Made by a program: the position numbers and the translations under genes
Origin: an uncultured Candidatus Saccharibacteria bacterium
Lineage (GTDB): Bacteria > Patescibacteriota > Saccharimonadia > Saccharimonadales > Saccharimonadaceae
Direction of reading: 5' to 3'
Length of the DNA stretch: 23,135 nucleotides
Assembly: GCA_946997535.1 (NCBI GenBank)
Contig: CAMPVQ010000006.1
Coordinates: 1 to 23,135 of the forward strand
Notes under the pieces: model-generated
Seen by the model: only the letters and a program-made list of their open reading frames with translations
Told to the model about the DNA's origin: nothing
Databases searched by the model: none
In this document: positions 14,320 through 23,135 of the stretch, in pieces
How the letters are laid out: every line of letters starts with the position of its first letter
Numbering within the stretch: the stretch's first letter is position 1

Positions 14320-17300
14320 ATGGATATTAGTTCAGCTGTTGTTCCACTACTGTTAATCTTGATGATTTTTGGCGTGACGGCGGCGCTCTGTGTGGCAGCT
14401 TTTGTGGTTTATCGGGCGCGGTTGCGTGAGCAAAAGAACTACGAGCGCAGCCTCAAAATGGTGCCAATTCTAATTCACTTGCCGCCGCCAAGCGAAGATA
14501 TTAAGGTCGGTGGGCGCGATACTCGTGATGTGGCCGATGAGATGATTTCTCAGGCACAGACGATGTATAATGTGATTTTATCTACAGCTACCAGAGGTTT
14601 TAAAAGCAGCTTTTACGGCCAGCGGCACATGTCGTTTGAGATTGTGGCGCATGGCGGGTTAATTCACTATTATGCTGTGGTGCCGACGGTGCTGATTGAC
14701 GCTATTAAACAGGCAATTATTGCTGCTTACCCGACGGCGCAACTTGAGGAGGTTGAAGAGCTGAACTTATTTAACCCGACCACCAAGATTAGTGGCGTGT
14801 CGGGTGGTGAATTTGTGCTGGCTAATTCATTTGAATCGCCAATTGCGACCTATAAGGAGACTAAGCGTGATGCTACGGGCGCTATTTTGAACGCATTTTC
14901 TGCAGCGCAGCGTGGTGATGGGTTGGGGTTACAAATTTTACTACGCCCAGCTAAGTCGGGTTGGGTGAAGTCGATTGAGACGAAGACGCAGAATATTCGT
15001 GAAGGCAAGAAGGATACTTCAGCAGGTAGTACAGGCTTGAAATATTTCGGGCAAATTTTTGCCGCTCTTTGGCAACCGCCGAGCGCAGAGAAAGAAAAAG
15101 AAAAGGAGAAGGGGCCGAAGCCTCTAAATGGTGTTGAGCAAGCGCGCGTGGAAGCTATGGAAGAGAAGGCGCGTTATGCCGGTTATGAGGTAAAGATCCG
15201 CCTAATTGCTTCTTGTCCGAACCTTGAGCGGTCACGCCAGCTGGTGGGTGGCGTGGTCTCGGCCTTCGCGCTATTTAATTCGCCGAACAACAACAGCTTT
15301 AAATTTAAGCCGATGGAAAGCACGGAGCAGTTTGCGACCAACTATATTATGCGTTTCTTCCCGCAGGAAGATGACAAAAATATTTTAAATACTATCGAGC
15401 TGGCCTCAATCTTCCACTTGCCAGACCAGACCAACGTACCATCAACTCAGGTGGAACGCCAGCACTTTAAGGAGGTGGATGGTCCAGCACTAGTGATGGA
15501 TAAGGGCCTGCTGCTTGGATACAATATTTATCGCGGGCGCAAGAAGGCGATTCGCTTGGGCGATAACGACCGTCGTCGCCACATCTACGTGATGGGTGCG
15601 ACCGGTATGGGTAAGTCTGTCTTCCTTGAGAACTTGGCGTTGCAGGATATGGTGGCAGGCAAGGGCTTTGCCTTTATCGATCCGCACGGCGATAGTGCTG
15701 AAAAATTGTTGTCCATGGTGCCGAGCGACCGCATTGACGACGTAATTTACTTCAACCCGTCAGATATGGACAACCCGATTGGTATGAACTTGTTCGAAAT
15801 TGATCCGAACGACCCAGACCCAGAACGAACACAAGATTATATCATTGCTGAGACGATGAACATGCTTTATTCATTGTACGACCCGCAACACCAAGGTATT
15901 GTGGGGCCGCGCATGGCAAATATTGTGCGCAATGCCGCACTGCTTTTGATGGCTGACCCGAAGGGCGGCACGTTTATGGATATCCCGAAGGTGTTGGTTG
16001 ATCCTGATTTTGCCAAGCCAAAGATTAAGTACCTCAAGAACCAGCGCGCTATCGACTTCTGGACGAAGGAATGGCCGAATGCCCAGCGCTCAAACGACGC
16101 CGGTGAGGTGACTTCTTGGGTGGTCTCGAAGTGGGCGGACTTTGAAAATACGATGATGAGTAACATTTTGGGGCAAGTACACTCCACAGTGAACCTCCGT
16201 AAGGTGATGGACGAAGGCAAGATTTTGCTTGTCAACCTGTCGAAGGGTAAGTTGGGCGAGATGCCAGCTAAGCTCCTTGGTATGGTGTTTGTGATGAAGT
16301 TTCAAGCCGCGGCCATGTCGCGCGCTAACATTCCGGAGGCGGAGCGCCGCGACTTCTGCTTGTTCGTGGATGAGTTCCAGAACTTTGCCACCGACTCGTT
16401 TGAATCTATTCTGTCTGAGGCGCGCAAGTATCGCCTTAGCTTGACCGTGGCGAACCAGTTTGTGACGCAGCTGACGGACAAGATTCGCGCCGCTATTATG
16501 GGTAACACGGGTTCGTTTATCATCGGCCGCGTGGGTTCGGAGGACGCCGAGAATATCGTTAAGTTGTTCGCACCGGTGTTTGATACTGAAGATTTGCAGT
16601 ACATGCCGAATTATACCGCCGCCGTGAAGATGTTGCTTAACGGCTCGCCGACTTCGCCGTTCTCGTTGCGCTTGCCACCGCCAATGGGGCATCCAAATGA
16701 GCAGCTAGCGGATAAGTTAAGGCAGCTTTCGGCAATGAAGTACGGCATTCCACGCGCTCAAGTTGAAGCAGAGATTCGAGCACGCCTTTCAGTTACACCG
16801 GCTGCATCAGATAAGCATCAGGATAAGAACTCCGATGGCAAAAGTAGCTTTCTTGGTAATTGGCTAGAGGCGCGCGCTGACCAGTTACGGCATAATTCTA
16901 CTTCAGCGGCTCAGTTAAAACCATCTGCTACTAAGCCTGCTCGCGCACCACATACTGCTAATGTAGCTCAGTCAACCCAACCAGTTCAATCAGTGCCGCC
17001 ACGACCAGCTCCAGCTCAACCAGCGCCACAGATGATGCCAACGCCTCAGGCGATGCCACCGCGTGCGCCGATGCTAGGGCAGTATCCGCCAAATATGGTG
17101 CAACAGCCCGTTCAATTCATCCAGCCCATTCAGCCGCAGCAGTTTGCTACGCCGGTGATGCAGCCGCAGCCAATGCCAGCACCACAGATGCCGACACAGG
17201 GATACCAAGGATATCCAGTGCCGCAGATGATGCCAACGCCTCAGGCAATGCCACCACAAACACAGCGCGCTCCGCAAGCTCCACAGGTAATTCCACCGAT

Positions 17301-17397
17301 GCCAGTAGTGCACTCTGACCGACCGCTTTACCCGCAGGCCGTGATGCAGTATGACTTGCATCAGCAGCCCAGTCAGCCACAGCCGCCACGCCGCTAG
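14320..17397 (+). CDS. TraD/VirD4-like type IV secretion/conjugation ATPase with P/Q-rich tail
   Basis: A 1025-residue protein. One N-terminal membrane helix (about residues 5-31) is followed by basic YRARLREQKN, so the body is cytoplasmic. Residues 60-400 form an N-terminal region without recognised motifs. The RecA-like motor has Walker A GATGMGKS (about 426-433), IDPHGDSAEKLL, Walker B CLFVDEFQNF (about 678-688) and a downstream TVANQFVTQL motif, as in TraG/TraD/HerA-type DNA pumps. From about residue 820 the tail is low-complexity Pro/Gln/Met with a duplicated PQMMPTPQAMPP motif (DNA repeats 17026-17061 and 17221-17256). The usual role is coupling DNA or protein substrates to a type IV secretion channel. 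No relaxase or channel genes are in the window, so substrate and direction are open. It is cotranscribed with the preceding gene. Confidence 0.88.
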   Translation: MDISSAVVPLLLILMIFGVTAALCVAAFVVYRARLREQKNYERSLKMVPILIHLPPPSEDIKVGGRDTRDVADEMISQAQTMYNVILSTATRGFKSSFYGQRHMSFEIVAHGGLIHYYAVVPTVLIDAIKQAIIAAYPTAQLEEVEELNLFNPTTKISGVSGGEFVLANSFESPIATYKETKRDATGAILNAFSAAQRGDGLGLQILLRPAKSGWVKSIETKTQNIREGKKDTSAGSTGLKYFGQIFAALWQPPSAEKEKEKEKGPKPLNGVEQARVEAMEEKARYAGYEVKIRLIASCPNLERSRQLVGGVVSAFALFNSPNNNSFKFKPMESTEQFATNYIMRFFPQEDDKNILNTIELASIFHLPDQTNVPSTQVERQHFKEVDGPALVMDKGLLLGYNIYRGRKKAIRLGDNDRRRHIYVMGATGMGKSVFLENLALQDMVAGKGFAFIDPHGDSAEKLLSMVPSDRIDDVIYFNPSDMDNPIGMNLFEIDPNDPDPERTQDYIIAETMNMLYSLYDPQHQGIVGPRMANIVRNAALLLMADPKGGTFMDIPKVLVDPDFAKPKIKYLKNQRAIDFWTKEWPNAQRSNDAGEVTSWVVSKWADFENTMMSNILGQVHSTVNLRKVMDEGKILLVNLSKGKLGEMPAKLLGMVFVMKFQAAAMSRANIPEAERRDFCLFVDEFQNFATDSFESILSEARKYRLSLTVANQFVTQLTDKIRAAIMGNTGSFIIGRVGSEDAENIVKLFAPVFDTEDLQYMPNYTAAVKMLLNGSPTSPFSLRLPPPMGHPNEQLADKLRQLSAMKYGIPRAQVEAEIRARLSVTPAASDKHQDKNSDGKSSFLGNWLEARADQLRHNSTSAAQLKPSATKPARAPHTANVAQSTQPVQSVPPRPAPAQPAPQMMPTPQAMPPRAPMLGQYPPNMVQQPVQFIQPIQPQQFATPVMQPQPMPAPQMPTQGYQGYPVPQMMPTPQAMPPQTQRAPQAPQVIPPMPVVHSDRPLYPQAVMQYDLHQQPSQPQPPRR

Positions 17398-17408
17398 CTA
17401 GGCGCGCG

Positions 17409-17469
17409 AAGCCTGCACTACATTCTAGCTCATTTACTGAGGTATTTGGGCTAGAAGGGTAGTGGGCTT
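17409..17469 (+). terminator. Long hairpin after the ATPase gene, possible terminator
   Basis: AAGCC (17409-17413), CACTAC (17416-17421) and CTAGCTC (17425-17431) pair with GGGCTAG (17448-17454), GTAGTG (17459-17464) and GGCTT (17465-17469). The structure is strong but is followed by ATTGTG rather than a T-run, so termination is uncertain. It could instead protect the 3' end. Confidence 0.45.
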
Positions 17470-17534
17470 ATTGTGTAATTATATTGTTCAAAATGGCGTT
17501 TAGACGCCTTAAAACGGCTGCAAATGGCTTATAA

Positions 17535-17563
17535 TTGACTTAATCAGATTAAATTGGTAAAAT
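17535..17563 (+). promoter_or_regulatory. gyrBA promoter
   Basis: TTGACT (17535-17540), a 17-base spacer and TAAAAT (17558-17563), with TGG before the -10. GAGAGGG follows at about 17581-17587 as the ribosome site for ATG 17594. Confidence 0.75.
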
Positions 17564-17593
17564 AGAAGCATTGCGTAAATTGAGAGGGAATTA

Positions 17594-19603
17594 ATGGCAA
17601 CAACTAAGAACACACAGACCGCCGCCGACGATTACGACGCTAGCCAAATTCAGGTGCTAGAGGGTCTTGAGCCAGTTCGTAAGCGTCCTGGCATGTACAT
17701 TGGTTCCACCGGTTATGACGGTTGGCACCACTTAATTAAAGAGATTGCAGATAACTGTATTGACGAGGCTATTGCAGGCTTTGCCACCACAGTTAAAATT
17801 GAGCTGCTGGCTGACGGCGGCTGCCGCGTGACCGATAACGGCCGCGGTATTCCTGTTGGTATTCACCCTAAAACTCACGTCTCGTCACTTGAGACGGTGT
17901 TGACTGTCTTGCACGCCGGCGGTAAGTTCGGTGGTGGTGGCTACAAGGTGTCTTCCGGCTTGCACGGTGTCGGTTCTTCAGTAGTGAATGCCCTCTCTAG
18001 TAAGTTTATTGCCGAAGTCTCTCATCACGGCGAGCTCTATAAAATTGAATTTTCCGAAGGTAAAATTACTGGTAAATTTGTCAACACTGGCAAGACCGAC
18101 ATGCCGCGCGGCACGCGCATCACATTTTATCCGGATGTGCAGATTTTTAAGGAGTTTAAGAAGTTTGACCGCAGCTGGGTGCTGAAGTACTTACGCCACC
18201 AAGCCTACCTCACCAAGGGTATTCGTGCTAAGCTAATTGACTACCGTGACAACGCTGAGCATCCGTTCCGCTATGAGTTCTACTTTGATGGCGGCATTAA
18301 ATCTTACGTTAAGCACCTCAATGTGGGCAAGGAAGTGCTGGCTGACGACATTTTTTATGTGGAAAAGAAGGTTGACGACACGCAGGTGGAAATTGCCATG
18401 CAGTACAACGATGGTTACACCGAGAATGTGATGCCATTCGCCAACAATGTGTTCAACCCCGAGGGTGGCTCGCATCTGGTGGGTTTTCGCTCGGCCATGA
18501 CGCGCGTTATCAACGACTATGCGCGTAAAAACGGGCTGTTGAAAGACAAAGAAGACAATTTAACCGGTGATGATATCCGCGAAGGCCAGACTGCGGTGAT
18601 TTTGGTCAAGATTCCCGACCCACAGTTTGAGGGGCAGACCAAGAATAAGCTGGGCAACCCGGAGACGCGCCGTTATGTTGACCAAGTGATGAGCGAGGCC
18701 TTTTCTTGCTATCTCGAGGAACATCCGGCGGCTGCCAAAGCGATTGTTAACAAGGCTGTGCTGGCCGCCCGTGCCCGCAAGGCCGCTCGTGCTGCTCGTG
18801 AGAACGTGATTCGCAAGGGTGCCTTTGGTGGCACCAACTTGCCGGGCAAATTGGCCGATTGTAGCAGCCGTAATCCAGAAGAATGTGAACTTTACATCGT
18901 TGAGGGTGACTCCGCAGGTGGCTCTGCTAAGGTGGGGCGCGACTCTAAAACGCAGGCGATTCTGCCGTTGCGTGGTAAAGTTCTTAACACGGAGCGGGCG
19001 CGCCTTGACCGTATGTTGGCGAACAACGAAATTGTGTCATTAATTAAGGGTATGGGTGTGGGTATTGGCGACCAGTTCGATATCTCTGGTCTGCGCTATG
19101 ACCGCATCATTATCATGACCGATGCCGATGTCGATGGTAGCCACATTGCCACGCTGCTATTGACCTTCTTCTTCCGGTACATGCCGCAGGTGGTGGAGGA
19201 TGGCCACATTTATCTGGCCAAGCCGCCGCTCTTTGAATTGACGCGCGCCGGTAATAAGCCGAGCGATTACGTGTACGACGAGCCTGACCTTGAGCCATTA
19301 CTTCAGAAGCGTATCGCTGAACGCAAGGCTGCGGGCAACAAAATTGACCCAGAAATTGAGACCTTCCGTCAAGCTGGCTACACTGGCCAGAAGCGTTACA
19401 AGGGTTTGGGTGAAATGGACGCCACGCAGCTGTGGGATACCACAATGAATCCGGAGACTCGCGTGTTGACCCAAGTGAAGGTGGCCGACGCCGAGCACGC
19501 TGATGCTATATTTAACAAGTTGATGGGCGACGCCGTGGAGCCGCGCAAAGCATTTATTCAGACCCGCGCTAAGGATATTAAACTTGAGGACTTGGATGTC
19601 TAG
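17594..19603 (+). CDS. gyrB: DNA gyrase subunit B
   Basis: A 669-residue protein. The N-terminal GHKL ATPase has QVLEGLEPVRKRPGMYIGST, an Asn/Asp pocket (EIADNCIDEAIAGFA), DNGRGIPVGIHPK and GLHGVGSSVVNALS. The transducer domain follows, then the TOPRIM domain with ELYIVEGDSAGGSAK and DADVDGSHIATLLLTFFFR (Mg-binding acidic residues present). It ends with the gyrase tail QKRYKGLGEMDATQLWDTTM. ATP hydrolysis by GyrB drives negative supercoiling by the A2B2 complex. Length fits a GyrB without the enterobacterial insertion. The PLRGKVLNTERARL motif and the adjacent gyrA favour GyrB over ParE. gyrA starts 12 bases downstream. Confidence 0.97.
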   Translation: MATTKNTQTAADDYDASQIQVLEGLEPVRKRPGMYIGSTGYDGWHHLIKEIADNCIDEAIAGFATTVKIELLADGGCRVTDNGRGIPVGIHPKTHVSSLETVLTVLHAGGKFGGGGYKVSSGLHGVGSSVVNALSSKFIAEVSHHGELYKIEFSEGKITGKFVNTGKTDMPRGTRITFYPDVQIFKEFKKFDRSWVLKYLRHQAYLTKGIRAKLIDYRDNAEHPFRYEFYFDGGIKSYVKHLNVGKEVLADDIFYVEKKVDDTQVEIAMQYNDGYTENVMPFANNVFNPEGGSHLVGFRSAMTRVINDYARKNGLLKDKEDNLTGDDIREGQTAVILVKIPDPQFEGQTKNKLGNPETRRYVDQVMSEAFSCYLEEHPAAAKAIVNKAVLAARARKAARAARENVIRKGAFGGTNLPGKLADCSSRNPEECELYIVEGDSAGGSAKVGRDSKTQAILPLRGKVLNTERARLDRMLANNEIVSLIKGMGVGIGDQFDISGLRYDRIIIMTDADVDGSHIATLLLTFFFRYMPQVVEDGHIYLAKPPLFELTRAGNKPSDYVYDEPDLEPLLQKRIAERKAAGNKIDPEIETFRQAGYTGQKRYKGLGEMDATQLWDTTMNPETRVLTQVKVADAEHADAIFNKLMGDAVEPRKAFIQTRAKDIKLEDLDV

Positions 19604-19615
19604 TAGGAGATAGAG

Positions 19616-22183
19616 ATGAGTGAGATGAACGAGAATCAAGAAAATCAGAATACACCAGTGCCAACCACTGGCGAGACCGTCAACGTCCAAGCGCAGCATT
19701 CCCGCGTGGTGGAGCTCAAGACTGTAGAAGACGTGATGGAGTACAGTTATCTGCGCTACTCGATGTCGGTGATTATTGACCGCGCGTTGCCAGATGTGCG
19801 CGACGGCCTGAAGCCGATTCACCGTCGTATTTTATACACCATGGAAAAAAACGGCTGGCGCCCTGGCACAAAGTTTGTGAAGTCGGCGCGTATCGTCGGT
19901 GATGTGATGGGTAAATATCACCCGCACGGCGATTCGGCGATTTATGATGCCATGGTGCGTTTGGCGCAAGATTGGGTGATGCGCTACCCACTAGTGGAGG
20001 GCCAAGGTAACTTTGGTTCAATGGATGGCGACCCGCCAGCTGCTAGCCGTTATACTGAGGCGCGAATGGGTAAAGCAGGCGCCGAGCTTTTGGTTGATCT
20101 CGATAAAGAGACAGTGGACTTTCGTGATAACTATGATGGTGAGTTGCAGGAGCCAGTGGTATTGCCGGCTAAGTTGCCGAACTTACTGCTGAACGGCCAA
20201 GTTGGTATTGCCGTGGGTATGGCGACCAATATCCCAACCCACAATCTGGGCGAGCTGTGTGATGCCGTGATTTATTTGATTGACCACGGTTCAGATGCCA
20301 CAACGATTGACGACCTCTTAAAGATAGTGAAGGGGCCAGACTTCCCAACGGGCGGCGTAGTGTACGCCGGTCCAGCCATGAAGCAGGCCTACTTGACGGG
20401 CCGCGGTTCAGTGGTGATTCGCGCCGTGACAGAGATTTGTGAGACCAAGCGCGGACGTCACCAGATTGTGGTGAAGGAAATCCCGTATGGTGTAAATAAA
20501 GCAACGTTGCAAAAAAAGATTGTCGAGATGGTCAACGAAAAGAAAATTGTTGGCATTCAAGACATTCGCGATGAATCTGCCCGTGGCGAAGTGCGCGTGG
20601 TGATTGACCTCAAGAAGGACGCCTATCCGAACAAAGTTTTAAATCAGTTATTCAAGTATACCGCGTTGCAGACCACCTTCCATTACAACATGCTGGCGCT
20701 AGTTGACGGCATTCAGCCGCGTGTGCTCGGGTTGGAGGATATCCTAAATGAGTATCTCAAGCATCGCCGCATTGTGGTGCGCCGCCGCACAGAGTTTGAG
20801 CTTAAGAAGGCGAAGGAGCGTGCCCATATCTTGGAGGGCTTGAAGATTGCTCTTGATAACATTGATGAAGTTATTAAGCTGATTCGTGGTAGTAAAGACT
20901 ACGATACGGCCATGCACGGCTTGATGGAGCGCTTTGACCTGAGTGAAATTCAGGCGCGTGCCATTTTGGCCATGCAGCTGCGCAAGCTGACCGGTCTTGA
21001 TCGTCAGGCGATTGAGGATGAGCTAAATGAATTGCATCGCCGCATTAAGGAATTGGAGGCAATTTTGGCGGACGAGCAGAAGATTCTTGATATCATTCGT
21101 CAGGAATTAGTTGACTTGAAGGCAAAATATGACGACCCGCGCCGCACTAAGATTATTAACCACGAGTTGGGTAAGATGGCTGACGAAGACGTAATACCAG
21201 AGGAAGATGCTGTAATTTTGTTAACAAGCGAAAATTACATCAAGCGTACCCCGATGGCAGCCTATCGCCAGCAGAATCGTGGCGGCAAGGGCAAGCGTGG
21301 CGTGACGACTAAGGAATCGGACATTGTTGACCAGCTAATTACGGCCACTACGCACGATTACCTCAGCTTCTTTACGAACAAGGGGCGTATTTTCCGCCTC
21401 CGCGCCTACGATGTGCCGGCCGCTAGCTTGCAGGCTAAGGGTGTAGCGTTGGTAAACTTACTACAATTGCAACCTAACGAAAAGGTGACGTCAATTGTGA
21501 AGTACAGCAAGGACGAAGCTGACCACCGCGATGGCTACCTATTTATGGCCACGACCAATGGTACTATCAAGAAGACACTGGCCAAGGAGTACGAGACCGT
21601 GCGCGCCAACGGCTTGATTGCCATCAAGCTCGACGACGGCGACGAATTGCGCTGGGTGCGTAAGACGTCAGGTGATGCTGATGTGATTATTTCAACAGCT
21701 TTTGGTCAGGCGATTCGCTTCAGTGAGGCTGATGCTCGCCCAATTGGCCGCAGTGCCCGTGGCGTGCGCGGTTTGCGCTTGCGCCCAGGTGACCGCGTGG
21801 TCGGTATGGACGTGGTTGATAAATCGCAAAAGGATCAGTGCCTCTTGATTATGAGCGAGAAGGGTTACGGCAAGAAGACAAAGGTGTCGAACTTTCCAGT
21901 GCACAAGCGGGGCGGCGTCGGCATCAAAGCTGCTGTAGTGACTGCCAAGACTGGCAACATCATCGCCGCGCGCTCACTTGACGCCGATACCTCTGAAATC
22001 ATTGCCATTTCGGCGGGCGGTCAGACCATTCGGGTCGGTTTGAACGACATTCCAACCCTTGGCCGTACCACGCAGGGTGTGCGCATTATGCGCCTTGATG
22101 AGGACGATTCAGTGGTGTCAGTCGGGCTAGTCTCGGACGATGGCACCAAGGACGACGATAACGCAGCAGAAAAAGATAACTAA
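19616..22183 (+). CDS. gyrA: DNA gyrase subunit A
   Basis: An 855-residue protein that cuts and rejoins DNA. Catalytic Tyr146 lies in AASRYTEARMGK. The quinolone pocket has Ser107 and Asp111 (YHPHGDSAIYDAM), the equivalents of E. coli Ser83 and Asp87, so the sensitive-type residues are present. There is a polar N-terminal extension of about 25 residues relative to E. coli numbering. A coiled-coil region with HRRIKELEAIL is followed by a C-terminal beta-pinwheel whose GyrA box is QNRGGKG, the hallmark of wrapping gyrases rather than ParC. The tail is acidic (DDGTKDDDNAAEKDN). Start ATG 19616 has GGAG in the 12-base gap after gyrB. The next gene begins 12 bases after its stop. Confidence 0.97.
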   Translation: MSEMNENQENQNTPVPTTGETVNVQAQHSRVVELKTVEDVMEYSYLRYSMSVIIDRALPDVRDGLKPIHRRILYTMEKNGWRPGTKFVKSARIVGDVMGKYHPHGDSAIYDAMVRLAQDWVMRYPLVEGQGNFGSMDGDPPAASRYTEARMGKAGAELLVDLDKETVDFRDNYDGELQEPVVLPAKLPNLLLNGQVGIAVGMATNIPTHNLGELCDAVIYLIDHGSDATTIDDLLKIVKGPDFPTGGVVYAGPAMKQAYLTGRGSVVIRAVTEICETKRGRHQIVVKEIPYGVNKATLQKKIVEMVNEKKIVGIQDIRDESARGEVRVVIDLKKDAYPNKVLNQLFKYTALQTTFHYNMLALVDGIQPRVLGLEDILNEYLKHRRIVVRRRTEFELKKAKERAHILEGLKIALDNIDEVIKLIRGSKDYDTAMHGLMERFDLSEIQARAILAMQLRKLTGLDRQAIEDELNELHRRIKELEAILADEQKILDIIRQELVDLKAKYDDPRRTKIINHELGKMADEDVIPEEDAVILLTSENYIKRTPMAAYRQQNRGGKGKRGVTTKESDIVDQLITATTHDYLSFFTNKGRIFRLRAYDVPAASLQAKGVALVNLLQLQPNEKVTSIVKYSKDEADHRDGYLFMATTNGTIKKTLAKEYETVRANGLIAIKLDDGDELRWVRKTSGDADVIISTAFGQAIRFSEADARPIGRSARGVRGLRLRPGDRVVGMDVVDKSQKDQCLLIMSEKGYGKKTKVSNFPVHKRGGVGIKAAVVTAKTGNIIAARSLDADTSEIIAISAGGQTIRVGLNDIPTLGRTTQGVRIMRLDEDDSVVSVGLVSDDGTKDDDNAAEKDN

Positions 22184-22195
22184 AAGGAGAACAGG

Positions 22196-22702
22196 GTGGA
22201 CGTTAACTATATCACAATACAATTTAAAGGCCTCATCAGCTCGCCGTACCTCTGGGCGGCGCTGGCGGCCTACATCATCGGGCAGCTAACTAAGGTGTCG
22301 CTGCTGGTGGGCAAGAAACGTGTGACATTGCGCGAGTTCTTCTCGTCAGGTAACATGCCGAGCACCCACACGGCGTCGATTGTGGCGCTAACCGTGGTGA
22401 TTGGTATGCGCGAGGGCTTGGGCTCGTCGCTCTTCGGCGTGGCCTTTATGCTGATGCTGATTGTGGCCTACGACGCGATGCATGTGCGGCGCGCAGTGGG
22501 CGAGCAGGGGCTTATCTTGATGAAGATGATTAGCGAGGCGCCAAAGGAAAAGCAAGAAGAATACAGCAAACTGATTTTTAAGAACACGGGGCGGCAAACC
22601 GATGTGCCGTACTTCTCGCGCGGCCACTTGCCAGAAGAAGTGGCGGCGGGCGGCCTGCTCGGGCTGCTGGTCGGCTTAGCTATCGGGTTTATCGTTCACT
22701 AA
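22196..22702 (+). CDS. Divergent PAP2/DUF212 family membrane protein
   Basis: 168 residues with several membrane segments. Family signs: GNMPSTHTASIVAL (the counterpart of the PAP2 SGH-type motif), VAYDAMHVRRAVGEQG and RGHLPEEVAAGGLLGLLVG. Related PAP2 proteins dephosphorylate lipid phosphates. The biochemical role of this divergent branch is unclear, so no substrate is assigned. Start GTG 22196 has AAGGAGA (22184-22190) directly after the gyrA stop, so it is cotranscribed and likely coupled with gyrA. A strong terminator follows. The link to gyrase is probably only positional. Confidence 0.88.
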   Translation: MDVNYITIQFKGLISSPYLWAALAAYIIGQLTKVSLLVGKKRVTLREFFSSGNMPSTHTASIVALTVVIGMREGLGSSLFGVAFMLMLIVAYDAMHVRRAVGEQGLILMKMISEAPKEKQEEYSKLIFKNTGRQTDVPYFSRGHLPEEVAAGGLLGLLVGLAIGFIVH

Positions 22703-22706
22703 AACT

Positions 22707-22732
22707 AATCTCGCCGTTTGGCGAGATTTTTT
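22707..22732 (+). terminator. Terminator of the gyrB-gyrA-DUF212 operon
   Basis: AATCTCGCC / GGCGAGATT (22707-22715 / 22720-22728) with a GTTT loop, and Ts to 22732. It begins five bases after the stop codon. Confidence 0.92.
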
Positions 22733-22925
22733 GTTATCTATATATAATAGTTTGCCGCCGCGCCTATATATACATATATATAAGAGTCGCGTCGCTTTAG
22801 TGGAATTTTAGCCAAATCAAGGGGATTTTTGACTAGGCTAGTTGGTGGGCGCGGGAATTAACAGAGGTGCAATCTATGACGTCAATACGTTGCACATTTT
22901 ACTACGACTTTTTGCCTAAAAAGTG
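22733..22925. other. Spacer before the rRNA promoter
   Basis: AT-rich TATATA tracts (22738-22783), the 12-mer TTAACAGAGGTG (also found inverted at about 8174-8185), a TGACGTCA octamer (22877-22884) and an ACTTTTT/AAAAAGT inverted repeat just before the -35. The AT-rich parts could act as UP-like elements. No gene seen. Confidence 0.4.
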
Positions 22926-22954
22926 TTGACCCCGCGGCTCAAATGCTGTAACAT
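22926..22954 (+). promoter_or_regulatory. rRNA operon promoter
   Basis: TTGACC (22926-22931), a 17-base spacer and TAACAT (22949-22954). Initiation is predicted near 22961, giving a leader of about 155 bases before mature 16S rRNA. Confidence 0.7.
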
Positions 22955-22960
22955 AATAAT

Positions 22961-23116
22961 CAGTCAAGCGCGAGAGGTTAAATCGAACGGGCCAAGGCTC
23001 AACGGGCTCTCAAGTTAGACTGCAAATTTACAATTTAGTAGTGCAAGTCAATTTCGTCAGTACATCTTTTATGTTAGTTTCAAAACTACAATGTACTGTT
23101 TAGCAATAAACAGTCT
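22961..23116 (+). other. 16S rRNA leader with processing hairpins
   Basis: AGTACAT (about 23059-23065) can pair with ATGTACT, and ACTGTTT/AAACAGT (23095-23101/23108-23114) forms a hairpin ending just before the mature 5' end. No clear boxA antitermination site is recognised. Confidence 0.5.
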
Positions 23117-23135
23117 TTTACGGAGAGTTTGATCC
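23117..23135 (+). rRNA. rrs: 16S rRNA, first ~19 bases only
   Basis: GGAGAGTTTGATCC at the window end is the universal 16S 5' sequence (the 27F primer region). By alignment to E. coli the mature 5' end falls near 23117. The rest of the gene lies outside the window. Confidence 0.9.

Noticed and set aside
19922..19962. Quinolone-resistance substitutions in GyrA
   Set aside because: Ser107 and Asp111, the counterparts of E. coli Ser83 and Asp87, are the sensitive-type residues.
1..23135. CRISPR array, insertion sequence or integrase
   Set aside because: No regularly spaced repeats, no transposase or integrase frame and no terminal inverted repeats with target duplications were seen.

Overview
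The window looks like a chromosomal segment of a Candidate Phyla Radiation bacterium, most likely a Saccharibacterium (TM7). This is inferred from gene content and style and was not tested by a database search. It carries a compact housekeeping set (infC-rpmI-rplT, tRNA-Asn, rnpB, ssrA, gyrB-gyrA, an rRNA operon start), comM, and a TraD/VirD4-like ATPase with a proline/glutamine-rich tail. It also holds large secreted paralogues with FGE-like/C-type-lectin-like domains. UGA is used as a stop, so the UGA-Gly code of some other CPR lineages is not in use.

Layout. 1-6494: three tandem paralogous genes for secreted proteins. Each has, or in the first case ends inside, a 9-10 nt poly-G tract near its 5' end; genes 2 and 3 each have their own promoter, Shine-Dalgarno and ATG just before the tract. 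6563-7615: a candidate structured RNA or leader, then a fusion of a degenerate Nudix domain with an intact RNase HI domain. 7616-8031: RNase P RNA and its terminator. 8032-8420: a hairpin-rich gap. 8421-9700 (minus): tRNA-Asn, infC (apparently starting at AUA), rpmI, rplT and terminator. 9761-11272 (minus): comM. 11313-11790: tmRNA with promoter and terminator. 11862-12008: a probable small RNA. 12009-13338: a long gap without a credible gene but with strong inverted repeats. 13356-17397: a small membrane protein, then a two-gene unit for a type IV secretion/conjugation-like ATPase. 17535-22732: gyrB, gyrA and a DUF212-type membrane protein, ending at a terminator. 22926-23135: rRNA promoter, leader and the first bases of 16S rRNA.

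The most interesting system is the 5' cluster. In genes 2 and 3 the well-placed ATG is read through ten Gs and stops at once, while the long reading frame lies in another phase. A tract of 9 or 12 Gs (gene 2) or 8 or 11 Gs (gene 3) joins the start to a signal peptide, a beta-rich domain and an FGE-like domain whose C-terminal segment differs strongly among the copies. This predicts a phase-variable, combinatorial family of secreted proteins with a lectin-like variable end. For an episymbiont that lives on other bacteria, this could be a host-recognition or antigenic-variation system. The host role is inference; the frame arithmetic is directly visible.

Several promoters are extended -10 boxes (TGn-TATAAT), and some genes (comM, the 13844 gene) start so close to the -10 that their mRNAs are probably leaderless.
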